NCBI GenBank assembly: GCA_937958475.1
Contig: CALFXR010000019.1
Location: forward strand, 1-6,046
DNA: 6,046 nucleotides
Source of the DNA: an uncultured Mesorhizobium sp.
GTDB taxonomy: Bacteria; Pseudomonadota; Alphaproteobacteria; Rhizobiales; Rhizobiaceae
Reading direction: 5' to 3'
The position numbers and the translations under genes are program-made. This document shows positions 1 to 5,980 of this stretch, piece by piece (position 1 is the stretch's first letter; each line of letters opens with the position of its first letter). The notes under the pieces were generated by a model, which saw only the letters and a list, made by a program, of their open reading frames with translations, was not told the origin of the DNA and did no database searches.

Positions 1-1397
1 GCGGTGTAGTCTTCCAGCGCGTAGAGCGACATGTCCTTGCCGTAGCCCGACTGCTTCAGCCCGCCATGCGGCATCTCGTTGGTGAGCATGAAGTGGGTGT
101 TGATCCAGGTGCAGCCGTACTGCAGCCGCGCCGCCGTCGCCATGGCGCGGGAGACGTCCTTCGTCCACACCGAGGAGGCGAGGCCGTAGTCGCTGTCGTT
201 GGCCCAGGCGACCGCCTCGTCGACGTCGGAGAAGCGGGTGACCGAGACGACCGGGCCGAACACTTCGCGGCGGACGATCTCGTCGGTCTGGAGCGCGCCG
301 GCGACGACGGTCGGCTGGTAGTAGAAGCCGCCGCCCTCGCCCGGCTTGCCGCCGGTGGTGATCTCGATGTGGTTCAGCTCCGCGGCGCGCTCGACGAAGG
401 AGGCGACGCGGTCGCGCTGGCGCCTGGAGATCAACGGGCCGATCTCGTTCTCGGTGTCGTCGCTGCGATTGTAGCGGATGGTCGAGACCGCCGAGGAGAG
501 GTCGGCGACGAGCTTCTCGTAGACCTTGTCGCCGGCATAGATGCGGCAGGCGGCGGTGCAGTCCTGGCCGGCATTGTAGTAGCCGAAGGCACGCAGGCCA
601 TTGACCACCGCGTCGATGTCGGCGTCGTCGAAGACGATGACAGGGGCCTTGCCGCCGAGCTCGAGATGGGTGCGCTTGACCGACTTCGCGGCCGCCTGCA
701 GCACCTTCTTGCCGGTGGCGACGTCGCCGGTGATGGAGATCATGTTGATTTTTGCGTGGTTGATCAGCGCGTTGCCGACACTCTCGCCGCGGCCGAGCAC
801 GACATTGACGACGCCCTCGGGCAGGACGTCCGCGAGGACCTTCGCCAGCTTCAGCGCGGTCAGCGGGGTCTGCTCGGATGGCTTGAAGACGACGGTGTTG
901 CCGCCAGCGATCGCCGGCGCCAGCTTCCAGGCCATCATCATCAGCGGGTAGTTCCACGGCGCGATCGAGGCGACGATGCCGATCGGATCGCGGCGGATCA
1001 TCGAGGTATGGCCGGGCAGGTATTCGCCGGCGACCTGGCCGGGCATGGAGCGCACCGCGCCGGCGAAGAAGCGCCAGCAGTCGACGATGGCCGGGATCTC
1101 GTCGTTGAGCACGGCGTTGATCGGCTTGCCGCAGTTGAGCGCCTCCAGCGCGGCGAAGCCGGCGGCCTCGGCCTCGATGCGATCGGCGATCTTCAGCAGG
1201 TAGCCGGAGCGCTGCGCCGGCGTGGTGCGCGACCAGGTGGCGAACGCCTTCTCGGCGGCCGCGACGGCCGCCTCGATCTGCGACTGGCTGGCCTCGGGGA
1301 TGTTCAGCACCGTCTCGCCGGTGCGCGGGTTGAGGATCGCCTCCTCGGTCTCGGTGCCGGCCTCGAAGGCCGAGCCGATCAGCATCTGGGTATCCAT
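1..1397 (-). CDS. patD: Gamma-aminobutyraldehyde dehydrogenase (partial, 3' end off window)
   Basis: This is an NAD-dependent aldehyde dehydrogenase that oxidises 4-aminobutanal (in equilibrium with 1-pyrroline) to GABA in the cytoplasm, the second step of putrescine breakdown by transamination. About 465 codons are present and the reading frame leaves the window without a stop; the E. coli protein (PatD/YdcW) has 474 residues, so only about ten are missing. Visible ALDH landmarks are APWNYP with Asn149, VVFKPSE with Lys172, LELGGK with general base Glu246, GQDCTAACR with nucleophile Cys280, and EVFGPVVS near the C-terminus. Near-identical stretches to E. coli PatD include NDEIPAIVD, GHTSMIRRDP, FGYYNAGQDCTAACRIYA and YGCTWINTHFM, which separates it from betaine-aldehyde and succinate-semialdehyde enzymes. 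ATG at 1397 is chosen because AAGGGAG lies 7 nt upstream. The residue after TG in the cofactor-binding TGS motif is Asp225, where E. coli PatD has Ser. It is the last gene of the operon visible here. Confidence 0.93.
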   Translation of the reverse strand, partial: MDTQMLIGSAFEAGTETEEAILNPRTGETVLNIPEASQSQIEAAVAAAEKAFATWSRTTPAQRSGYLLKIADRIEAEAAGFAALEALNCGKPINAVLNDEIPAIVDCWRFFAGAVRSMPGQVAGEYLPGHTSMIRRDPIGIVASIAPWNYPLMMMAWKLAPAIAGGNTVVFKPSEQTPLTALKLAKVLADVLPEGVVNVVLGRGESVGNALINHAKINMISITGDVATGKKVLQAAAKSVKRTHLELGGKAPVIVFDDADIDAVVNGLRAFGYYNAGQDCTAACRIYAGDKVYEKLVADLSSAVSTIRYNRSDDTENEIGPLISRRQRDRVASFVERAAELNHIEITTGGKPGEGGGFYYQPTVVAGALQTDEIVRREVFGPVVSVTRFSDVDEAVAWANDSDYGLASSVWTKDVSRAMATAARLQYGCTWINTHFMLTNEMPHGGLKQSGYGKDMSLYALEDYT

Positions 1398-1404
1398 GGT
1401 GTGT

Positions 1405-1411
1405 CTCCCTT
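1405..1411 (-). promoter_or_regulatory. Ribosome binding site of patD
   Basis: AAGGGAG on the minus strand ends 7 nt before the ATG at 1397. It supports that start over the in-frame Met5, which has no comparable site. It lies just downstream (in the transcript) of the heptad hairpin, so the hairpin stem does not bury it. Confidence 0.7.
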
Positions 1412-1418
1412 GTTCAAC

Positions 1419-1494
1419 GGGCAGTCGGCAGTCGGTAGTCGGCAGTCGGGGAACCTCTTCGTCCCGACTGCCGACTGCCGATTGCCGATTGCCC
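1419..1494. repeat. Inverted repeat of 7-bp tandem units (giant hairpin)
   Basis: Two 32-nt arms (1419-1450 and 1463-1494) flank a 12-nt loop (1451-1462). Each arm is made of four 7-nt units: CAGTCGG three times plus one TAGTCGG on the left, and CCGACTG twice then CCGATTG twice on the right. Twenty-nine of 32 positions pair by Watson-Crick rules. The other three are G-T on the plus strand, which become A-C mismatches in the operon transcript. The stem starts 5 nt after the ydcV stop codon and ends before the patD ribosome binding site. No T-run follows, so it is not a canonical intrinsic terminator. It may act in mRNA stability or partial termination, or be a dispersed intergenic repeat; function is inference. 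Confidence 0.85.
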
Positions 1495-1499
1495 TGGTT

Positions 1500-2315
1500 T
1501 CATTTGCCGGCCCCGGCGACCTGGTCGCCGTCGCGGGTCAGGTAGTAGGCGGCAAGGATCGGCAGCAGCGTGACGAGGACGACGACCATGGCGACGACGT
1601 TGGTGACCGGGCGCTGGCGCGGGCGCACCAGTTCCTCGAGCATCCAGATCGGCAGGGTCTGCTGCTGGCCGGCGGTGAAGGTGGTGACGATGACCTCGTC
1701 GAAGGACAGCGCGAAGGCGAGCATGCCGCCCGCGAGCAGAGCCGTGCCGATGTTGGGCAGGATCACGTAGCGGAAGGTCTGGAAGCCGTTGGCGCCGAGG
1801 TCCATGGAGGCCTCGACGAGCGAGCCGGACGTGCGGCGGAAGCGGGCCACGGCATTGTTGTAGACCACGACCACGCAGAAGGTGGCGTGGCCGAGCACGA
1901 TCGTCCAGAACGAGAACGGGATCTCCGCCAGGCTGAAGGCCGAACGCAGCGCGATGCCGGTGATGATGCCGGGCAGCGCGATCGGCAGGATGACGAGCAG
2001 CGAGATCACCTCGCGGCCGAAGAAGCGCGTGCCCGAGATCGCCGCGGCGCACAGCGTGCCGAGCAGCAGCGCGATCGCCGTCGAGATGGCGGCGACCTGG
2101 ACGGAGAGCGTCAGCGCCTGCCAGACGTCGGGCCGCGCCCAGGTCACCGCCAGCCATTTGACGGTGAGGCCGGGCGGCGGCCACTGGTAGCTCTTCTCCT
2201 CGGTGGTGAAGGCGTAGACGAAGATCAGCAGCAGCGGCACGTGCAGGAAGAGCAGGCCGGCCGCGGCGGCGATCTTCAGGCCGAGCGGCGCGGAGGCGGA
2301 GCGGTCAGAGCGCAT
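1500..2315 (-). CDS. ydcV: ABC transporter permease, YdcV-like (PotC family)
   Basis: This 271-residue inner-membrane permease is one of two that form the channel of a polyamine-type importer. Hydrophobic segments fit six membrane helices, at roughly 12-36, 66-93, 102-125, 135-155, 185-207 and 238-259. The EAA loop that contacts the ATPase is at 167-188 (LVEASMDLGANGFQTF). Stretches such as HATFCVVVVYNN, VARFRRTS and LAFALSFDE, and the C-terminal LTRDGD, closely match E. coli YdcV. The start is secured by a perfect AAGGAGG 5 nt upstream. It is separated from ydcU by 152 bp holding a palindromic element and from patD by 102 bp holding the heptad hairpin. The substrate is not proven for the family; a polyamine or GABA-like amine is inferred from the linked patD. 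E. coli YdcV has also been implicated in plasmid DNA uptake, which this sequence neither supports nor excludes. Confidence 0.92.
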   Translation of the reverse strand: MRSDRSASAPLGLKIAAAAGLLFLHVPLLLIFVYAFTTEEKSYQWPPPGLTVKWLAVTWARPDVWQALTLSVQVAAISTAIALLLGTLCAAAISGTRFFGREVISLLVILPIALPGIITGIALRSAFSLAEIPFSFWTIVLGHATFCVVVVYNNAVARFRRTSGSLVEASMDLGANGFQTFRYVILPNIGTALLAGGMLAFALSFDEVIVTTFTAGQQQTLPIWMLEELVRPRQRPVTNVVAMVVVLVTLLPILAAYYLTRDGDQVAGAGK

Positions 2316-2320
2316 CGAGG

Positions 2321-2327
2321 CCTCCTT
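2321..2327 (-). promoter_or_regulatory. Strong ribosome binding site of ydcV
   Basis: The full consensus AAGGAGG on the minus strand lies 5 nt before the ydcV ATG. It is the best Shine-Dalgarno match in the window and lies just downstream of the RIME-like element, in transcript direction. Confidence 0.8.
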
Positions 2328-2343
2328 CCGGCGATGTCCCGCC

Positions 2344-2458
2344 GCCCCTCATCTGCCTGCCGGCATCTTCTCCCCGTAAGGAACGGGGAGAAGACGGCTG
2401 TCGCAACGTCGGCGATCCCCCTCTCCCCGCATGCGGGGAGAGGGTAAGGGTGAGGGGC
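2344..2458 (+). repeat. RIME-like palindromic intergenic element, copy 1
   Basis: This 115-bp element fills most of the ydcU-ydcV gap. It is bounded by an 8-bp terminal inverted repeat, GCCCCTCA (2344-2351) and TGAGGGGC (2451-2458). Inside, in order, are the palindrome TGCCGGCA (2357-2364), a perfect 12-bp stem with a 5-nt loop (2366-2377 with 2383-2394), a core (2400-2416, GTCGCAACGTCGGCGAT) and a perfect 26-bp palindrome (2419-2444) with GCATGC at its centre. The layout and the TCTCCCCGT/ACGGGGAGA hairpin agree with the RIME mosaic elements of rhizobia, as remembered from the family. The same core recurs inverted at 4605-4621. No protein is encoded; mobility, if any, would need enzymes supplied elsewhere. 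Confidence 0.85.
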
Positions 2459-2467
2459 AGGCCGAGG

Positions 2468-3433
2468 CTACAGCGCATCGAAGGCTCCCATGCGCTTGGC
2501 CGCCCACAGGTAGAGCCCCATGATGACGATCGGCACCACGGTGAAGGCGGCGGCGAGCGGGATGTTGCCGGCCGTGCCCTGGTGGGCGTAGACCGCCTGG
2601 CCGATGAACAGCCGCGACGTGCCGATGATCTGCGGGATGATGTAGTCGCCGAGCGTCAGCGAGAAGGTGAAGATCGAGCCGGCGACGATGCCGGGCAGCG
2701 CCAGCGGGAAGAGCACGTTGCGGAAGGTCTGGCCGGGCGAGGCGCCGAGATCGGAGGACGCCTCGACCAGATTGCCGGGGACGCGCTCGAGTGCGGCCTG
2801 GATGGGCAGGATCATGAAGGGCAGCCAGACATAGACGAAGACGATGAAGGTTCCCGTCGCCGAGACCGACAGCGAGTTGCCGCCGACGATCGGAACAGCC
2901 AGCCAGGCCTCGACCAGCCAGAGCATGTGGAGCTTGGCGAACAGCCAGGAAAGGATGCCTTCCTTGGCGAGGATCAGCTTCCAGGCGTAGACCTTGACCA
3001 GGTAGCTCGACCAGAGCGGCAGCATGATGCCGAGATAGAACAGCGCCTTCCACCTGCCGCGGGCATAGCGGGCGGCGAAGTAGGCGATCGGAAAGGCGAC
3101 GATCGCCGAGGCGAGCGTCACCAGCGCCGCCATGGTGACGGTGCGCATGATGATGTCGAGATTCGCCGGCCGCAGAAGCTCGCCATAGGTCTTCAGCGTG
3201 AACTCGCGGTTGATCAGGCCGGAGAACTCGTCGATCGAGAAGAAGCTCTGCAGGAGCAGCGCAAACAGCGAGCCGAGATAGATGATGCCGAGCCAGAGAA
3301 CCGGCGGCGTCAGCATCAGGAAAAGAAGCAGCTTCGGCCGGCGCCAGAACGTGTCGGACAGCGCGCCGAGCATGCCGCCGCGGGCCGGCAGGATGGCGGG
3401 GTTCTTCCGGTCGAGGAGCGCGGCGTCAGTCAT
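2468..3433 (-). CDS. ydcU: ABC transporter permease, YdcU-like (PotB family)
   Basis: This 321-residue inner-membrane permease partners YdcV in the importer; E. coli YdcU is of similar length (about 313). After a short cytoplasmic N-terminus, hydrophobic segments lie at about 34-62, 95-121, 128-150, 195-215, 240-262 and 294-312. The EAA loop is at 222-244 (LVEASSDLGASPGQTFRNV). VWLPFMILPIQAALER, AGSIFTFSLTLGD and the terminal KRMGAFDAL are near-identical to YdcU. The ATG at 3433 is preceded by GGGAGG (3443-3448) at 9 nt. An internal Met21 is possible, but it would remove the N-terminal tail that E. coli YdcU also has. It sits 81 nt after ydcT, so the two are very likely co-transcribed and possibly translated from one message segment. 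Confidence 0.92.
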   Translation of the reverse strand: MTDAALLDRKNPAILPARGGMLGALSDTFWRRPKLLLFLMLTPPVLWLGIIYLGSLFALLLQSFFSIDEFSGLINREFTLKTYGELLRPANLDIIMRTVTMAALVTLASAIVAFPIAYFAARYARGRWKALFYLGIMLPLWSSYLVKVYAWKLILAKEGILSWLFAKLHMLWLVEAWLAVPIVGGNSLSVSATGTFIVFVYVWLPFMILPIQAALERVPGNLVEASSDLGASPGQTFRNVLFPLALPGIVAGSIFTFSLTLGDYIIPQIIGTSRLFIGQAVYAHQGTAGNIPLAAAFTVVPIVIMGLYLWAAKRMGAFDAL

Positions 3434-3442
3434 CGCGGCGGC

Positions 3443-3448
3443 CTCCCG
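3443..3448 (-). promoter_or_regulatory. Ribosome binding site of ydcU
   Basis: GGGAGG on the minus strand, 9 nt before the ATG at 3433. The remaining 81-nt ydcT-ydcU gap (3434-3514) is GC-rich and shows no terminator, promoter or repeat that I can support. Confidence 0.6.
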
Positions 3449-3514
3449 CGGGATGACGGCCGGGCGTTCCTTCGCGCCGGAGAGCGGCGGCCTCGCTTGT
3501 GCGCGACGCCCCGC

Positions 3515-4513
3515 TCACGCTTCCCCCTCCATTACGTGCAGGTGCTCGCGGTTGAAGGTCAGGACCACCGCCTCGCCGGCCTCGGGAAGCGGCGATCCGG
3601 CGGGAACGATGGCATTGAGGCGCTGGCCGCCGGCATCGAGCGCGACACGCGTGGTGGCGCCGAGGTAGCTCGTGGACACGATCGTTGCCGGCACGCCGTC
3701 GCCCACGGCGGCACGCTGGATGCGGATCGCTTCGGGCCTGAGGCTGCCCCAGCGGCGCTGGCCGGAGTAGCGCAGGACGAAATCCGGCGGGAGCACGTTC
3801 GACGAGCCGACGAAATCGGCGACGAAACGCGAGGCGGGACGCTGGTAGATCTCCTCGGGCGTGCCGATCTGCATGATGCGGCCGTCGTTGAAGACGGCGA
3901 CGCGGTCGGCCATGGACAGGGCCTCGCCCTGGTCGTGGGTGACGAAGACGAAGGTGATGCCGAGCGCCTTCTGCAGCGACTTCAGCTCTTCCTGCATGTT
4001 CTCGCGCAGCTTCAGGTCGAGGGCGCCGAGCGGCTCGTCGAGCAGGAGCACCTTCGGCTTGTTGACGAGCGCGCGGGCGAGCGCGACGCGCTGGCGCTGG
4101 CCGCCGGAGAGCTGCCCCGGCCGGCGCGCGCCGTAGCCGGGCAGCTGGACGAGCTTCAGCGCCTCCTCGGCGGCCCGGCGCCGCTCGGCCTTGCCGACGC
4201 CCTTGACCATCAGCCCGTAGGCGACGTTGTCGATGACGTTCAAATGCGGGAACAGCGCGTAGTCCTGGAAGACGGTGTTGACGTTGCGCCGATAGGGCGG
4301 GACGCCGTCGGCGCTCTCGCCGAAGATCTCGATGTGGCCGGCGGTCGGCTGCTCGAAGCCGGCGATCAGCCTGAGGCAGGTTGTCTTGCCCGAACCGGAC
4401 GGCCCGAGCATGGCGAAGAACTCGCCGGGCCGGATTTCCAGGTCGACCGCGTCGACGGCGCGCACGGCGCCGAAGTGGCGGGAAACCTTCTGGAAGGAGA
4501 CGGCTGGGGTCAT
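3515..4513 (-). CDS. ydcT: ABC transporter ATP-binding protein, YdcT-like (PotA family)
   Basis: This 332-residue cytoplasmic ATPase energises the importer through the EAA loops of YdcU and YdcV. All nucleotide-binding elements are intact: Walker A GPSGSGKT (37-44), Q-loop Gln83 in NTVFQDYALFPH, signature LSGGQ (135-139), Walker B VLLLDEP (155-161, catalytic Glu160), D-loop GALD and H-loop His193 in VTHDQGEALS. A C-terminal TOBE-type domain of about 90 residues follows (roughly 240-330), the usual regulatory or substrate-sensing tail of PotA-type ATPases. DNVAYGLMVKGV and LKLRENMQEELKSLQ point to YdcT within the family. The start at 4513 matches the family N-terminus (MTPAVSFQKVSRHFG), but its Shine-Dalgarno is weak: the nearest AGGA is 13 nt away. 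A RIME-like element ends only 33 nt upstream of the start codon. Confidence 0.94.
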   Translation of the reverse strand: MTPAVSFQKVSRHFGAVRAVDAVDLEIRPGEFFAMLGPSGSGKTTCLRLIAGFEQPTAGHIEIFGESADGVPPYRRNVNTVFQDYALFPHLNVIDNVAYGLMVKGVGKAERRRAAEEALKLVQLPGYGARRPGQLSGGQRQRVALARALVNKPKVLLLDEPLGALDLKLRENMQEELKSLQKALGITFVFVTHDQGEALSMADRVAVFNDGRIMQIGTPEEIYQRPASRFVADFVGSSNVLPPDFVLRYSGQRRWGSLRPEAIRIQRAAVGDGVPATIVSTSYLGATTRVALDAGGQRLNAIVPAGSPLPEAGEAVVLTFNREHLHVMEGEA

Positions 4514-4546
4514 GGTGGTCGAACATTCCTGCTGCTGTCGCGAAGC

Positions 4547-4682
4547 ACCCCCTCACCGGCCCTTCGGGCCACCTCTCCCCCTGCCCGGGGGAGAGGAGGT
4601 GCCAATCGCCAACGCTGCGACTCCTCTCCCCCACGTCATGGGGGAGAGGTGGATCGGGCGAAGCCCGAGACGGTGAGGGGGT
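4547..4682 (-). repeat. RIME-like palindromic intergenic element, copy 2 (inverted)
   Basis: This 136-bp element lies between ydcS and ydcT. Its ends are a perfect 12-bp terminal inverted repeat, ACCCCCTCACCG (4547-4558) and CGGTGAGGGGGT (4671-4682). Within are four stems: GGCCC/GGGCC (4558-4562 with 4566-4570), CCTCTCCCCC/GGGGGAGAGG (4572-4581 with 4587-4596), an 11-bp stem (4623-4633 with 4639-4649) and TCGGGC/GCCCGA (4654-4659 with 4663-4668). The central core (4605-4621), read on the minus strand, matches the core of copy 1 at 15 of 17 positions, so this is the same family in the opposite orientation. I see no target-site duplication next to the ends. It encodes no protein. Confidence 0.85.
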
Positions 4683-4707
4683 CGGCGCGGAACGAGCCGC
4701 GCCGACC
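4680..4707 (-). terminator. GC-rich stem-loop just after ydcS (attenuator or mRNA stabiliser)
   Basis: An 11-bp perfect stem (4680-4690 with 4697-4707) and a 6-nt loop start 8 nt after the ydcS stop codon in the transcript. The sequence that follows is C-rich and lacks a T-run, so classic Rho-independent termination is unlikely to be strong. In ABC importer operons a stem at this spot often protects the binding-protein message and gives it excess over the membrane parts; that role is inferred here. Its outer edge overlaps the terminal repeat of the RIME-like element by 3 bp. Confidence 0.55.
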
Positions 4708-4715
4708 TCAGGCGA

Positions 4716-5873
4716 TCACCGCCCGCCGATGACGCCGATGTAGTCCGACACCCAGCGATAGTAGGGCACGCAGGCGTCGTTCTGGGTGGCGCACTTGGAG
4801 GTCGGCGTCGTCCAGAAGTGGACCTTCTCGAAATTGTCGAAGCCGTTGGTGGTGCAGGTTTCCTTGGTCATCATGCCGCGCCCGTCGGTGCAGGCGGCCG
4901 GAACCGAGGGGTTGGCGCCGAACCAGACGCCGAGGTCGCTCTGCAGGTTGGACGACAGCGAATGCTCCATCCACATGTAGGAGCAGTTCGGGTTGGCGGC
5001 ATCGACATGCATCATGGTGGTGTCGGCCCAGCCGGTGACGCCTTCCTCGGGGAACACCGAGGCGACCGGCTGCTTGTCGCCCTGAAGCAGGTTGACCTGG
5101 AACGGCCACGAGCCGGAGGCGACGACGCCCTCGTTCTTGAAGTCGTCGATCTGGATGAAGGCGTCGTGCCAGTAGCGGCCGACCAGCTGGCGCTGCTGGC
5201 GCAGCAGGTCGAGCGCCGCCTTGTACTGGTCCTCGGTCAGCTCGTACGGGCTCTTGATGCCGAGGTCCGGCTTGTGCGCCATCAGGTAGAGCGCGGCGTC
5301 GGCGACGTGGATCGGGCCGTCATAGGCCTGGACGCGGCCCTTGTTCGACTTGCCGTCGTCGAGCGTCATCTCCTCGAAGACGACCTTCCACGAGGTCGGC
5401 GCGGTCTTGATGGCGTTGGTGTTGTACATCAGGACGTTCGGGCCCCACATGTAGGGCACGCCGTAGTGGACGCCGTCGACCGTGTGCCAGGGCGCGTTCT
5501 TCAGGCGATCGTCCACCGTCGACCAGCTCTTCACCAGGTCGACGTTGACCGGCTGGACGCGCTTGCCGGCGATGAGGCGCAGCGACGCGTCGCCGGAGGC
5601 GGTGACGAGGTCGAAGCCGCCCTCGTTCATCAGCGCGACCATCTCGTCGGAGGTGTTGGCGGTCTTGACGTTGACCTTGCAGCCCGTGGCCGCCTCGAAC
5701 TTGGTCACCCAGTCGAAGCCCTTGTCGGTCTCGCCGCGCTCGATGTAGCCCGCCCAGGCGACGATGTTGACCTGGCCTTCGCCGGCGCCGATTTCCTTCA
5801 GCTGGGCCATGGCCTGGCCGGGGATGCTCAGCGCCAGAGCCAGCGCGGTACAGGATTTCAGGAATGATTTCAT
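4716..5873 (-). CDS. ydcS: Polyamine-type ABC transporter substrate-binding protein, YdcS-like
   Basis: This periplasmic binding protein has 385 residues, against about 381 for E. coli YdcS. Residues 1-23 form a type I signal peptide: Lys2 and Lys6, a hydrophobic core ALALALSIPG and an AMA cleavage site before Gln24. There is no lipobox cysteine, so it should be soluble. The mature part carries the PotD/YdcS-class features IVAWAGYIERGETDKGFDW, LVTASGDASLRLIAGKRVQP, DGKSNKGRVQAYDGPI and FKNEGVVAS, then EEGVTGWADTT and the terminal DYIGVIGGR. Six cysteines remain after cleavage (65, 297, 328, 340, 361, 368), two more than I recall in E. coli YdcS. The start at 5873 is preferred over the in-frame ATG at 5888 and an upstream extension to 6014, because GGGAGA sits 7 nt before 5873 and the signal peptide then begins properly. 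It is the first gene of the operon. E. coli YdcS has been reported to have polyhydroxybutyrate synthase activity; transport is the better-supported role here. Confidence 0.93.
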   Translation of the reverse strand: MKSFLKSCTALALALSIPGQAMAQLKEIGAGEGQVNIVAWAGYIERGETDKGFDWVTKFEAATGCKVNVKTANTSDEMVALMNEGGFDLVTASGDASLRLIAGKRVQPVNVDLVKSWSTVDDRLKNAPWHTVDGVHYGVPYMWGPNVLMYNTNAIKTAPTSWKVVFEEMTLDDGKSNKGRVQAYDGPIHVADAALYLMAHKPDLGIKSPYELTEDQYKAALDLLRQQRQLVGRYWHDAFIQIDDFKNEGVVASGSWPFQVNLLQGDKQPVASVFPEEGVTGWADTTMMHVDAANPNCSYMWMEHSLSSNLQSDLGVWFGANPSVPAACTDGRGMMTKETCTTNGFDNFEKVHFWTTPTSKCATQNDACVPYYRWVSDYIGVIGGR

Positions 5874-5880
5874 CGTGTCG

Positions 5881-5886
5881 TCTCCC
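5881..5886 (-). promoter_or_regulatory. Ribosome binding site deciding the ydcS start
   Basis: GGGAGA on the minus strand ends 7 nt before the ATG at 5873. The competing upstream ATG (5886-5888) overlaps this site and has no good Shine-Dalgarno of its own. Confidence 0.7.
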
Positions 5887-5917
5887 ATTGAGGGAACCGC
5901 TCTCCAATCGGCGGCAT

Positions 5918-5953
5918 CGTCCCTAGTATGAACCTGTCTTAGATCCGTCGTAT
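5918..5953 (-). promoter_or_regulatory. Candidate weak promoter of the ydc operon
   Basis: CATACT (5925-5930, minus strand) matches four of six positions of the TATAAT consensus. At a 17-nt spacing the -35 position holds ATACGA, which matches TTGACA poorly. A start near 5918 would give a leader of about 45 nt and place the dyad at 5981-5997 near -71. A poor -35 is what an activator-dependent promoter would show. CTGACA (5967-5972) is a better -35 but has no matching -10 at normal spacing. This is a weak call by eye. Confidence 0.25.
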
Positions 5954-5956
5954 TCG

Positions 5957-5968
5957 CAAATTCATTTG
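5957..5968. promoter_or_regulatory. Small AT-rich dyad upstream of ydcS
   Basis: CAAAT and ATTTG are separated by two bases. The dyad sits between the larger operator-like palindrome and the candidate promoter, about where an activation half-site of a LysR-type regulator would lie (near -44 of the proposed start). It could be chance, since this stretch is AT-richer than the rest of the window. Confidence 0.25.
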
Positions 5969-5980
5969 TCAGAAAGGCGA

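Larger units (their letters stand above)
1..5873 (-). other. ydcSTUV-patD operon (inferred single transcription unit)
   Basis: Five genes share one strand with no opposing gene and gaps of 202, 81, 152 and 102 bp. The order matches E. coli ydcSTUV-patD. No strong intrinsic terminator or convincing internal promoter is visible in the gaps, but three gaps contain stable palindromes that could cut or taper the message. Co-transcription is inferred from synteny and orientation. Confidence 0.75.

Noticed and set aside
1419..1494. CRISPR-like array
   Set aside because: The units are 7 bp with no spacers and face each other as an inverted repeat.
2366..2444. Rho-independent terminator between ydcU and ydcV
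   Set aside because: The stems are strong but no T-run follows on either strand, and ydcV downstream has the best ribosome binding site in the window and no clear promoter of its own.
66..2447. 793-residue plus-strand open frame
   Set aside because: It runs antisense to patD and ydcV, is rich in Arg, Gly, Asp and Ala with no recognisable domain, and crosses the repeat elements. It is a shadow of GC-rich codon use.
3435..3494. 11-bp direct repeat GCGGCGGCCTC (3435-3445 and 3484-3494)
   Set aside because: Short, very GC-rich and partly made by the ydcU ribosome binding region; likely chance in this composition.
2450..4732. 760-residue plus-strand open frame
   Set aside because: It is antisense to ydcU and ydcT, low-complexity in composition, and runs through a RIME-like element. 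The opposite strand carries intact, recognisable proteins.
4818..5867. 349-residue plus-strand open frame
   Set aside because: It is the mirror of ydcS, dominated by Val, Asp, Leu and Arg with no motif. No gene is supported.
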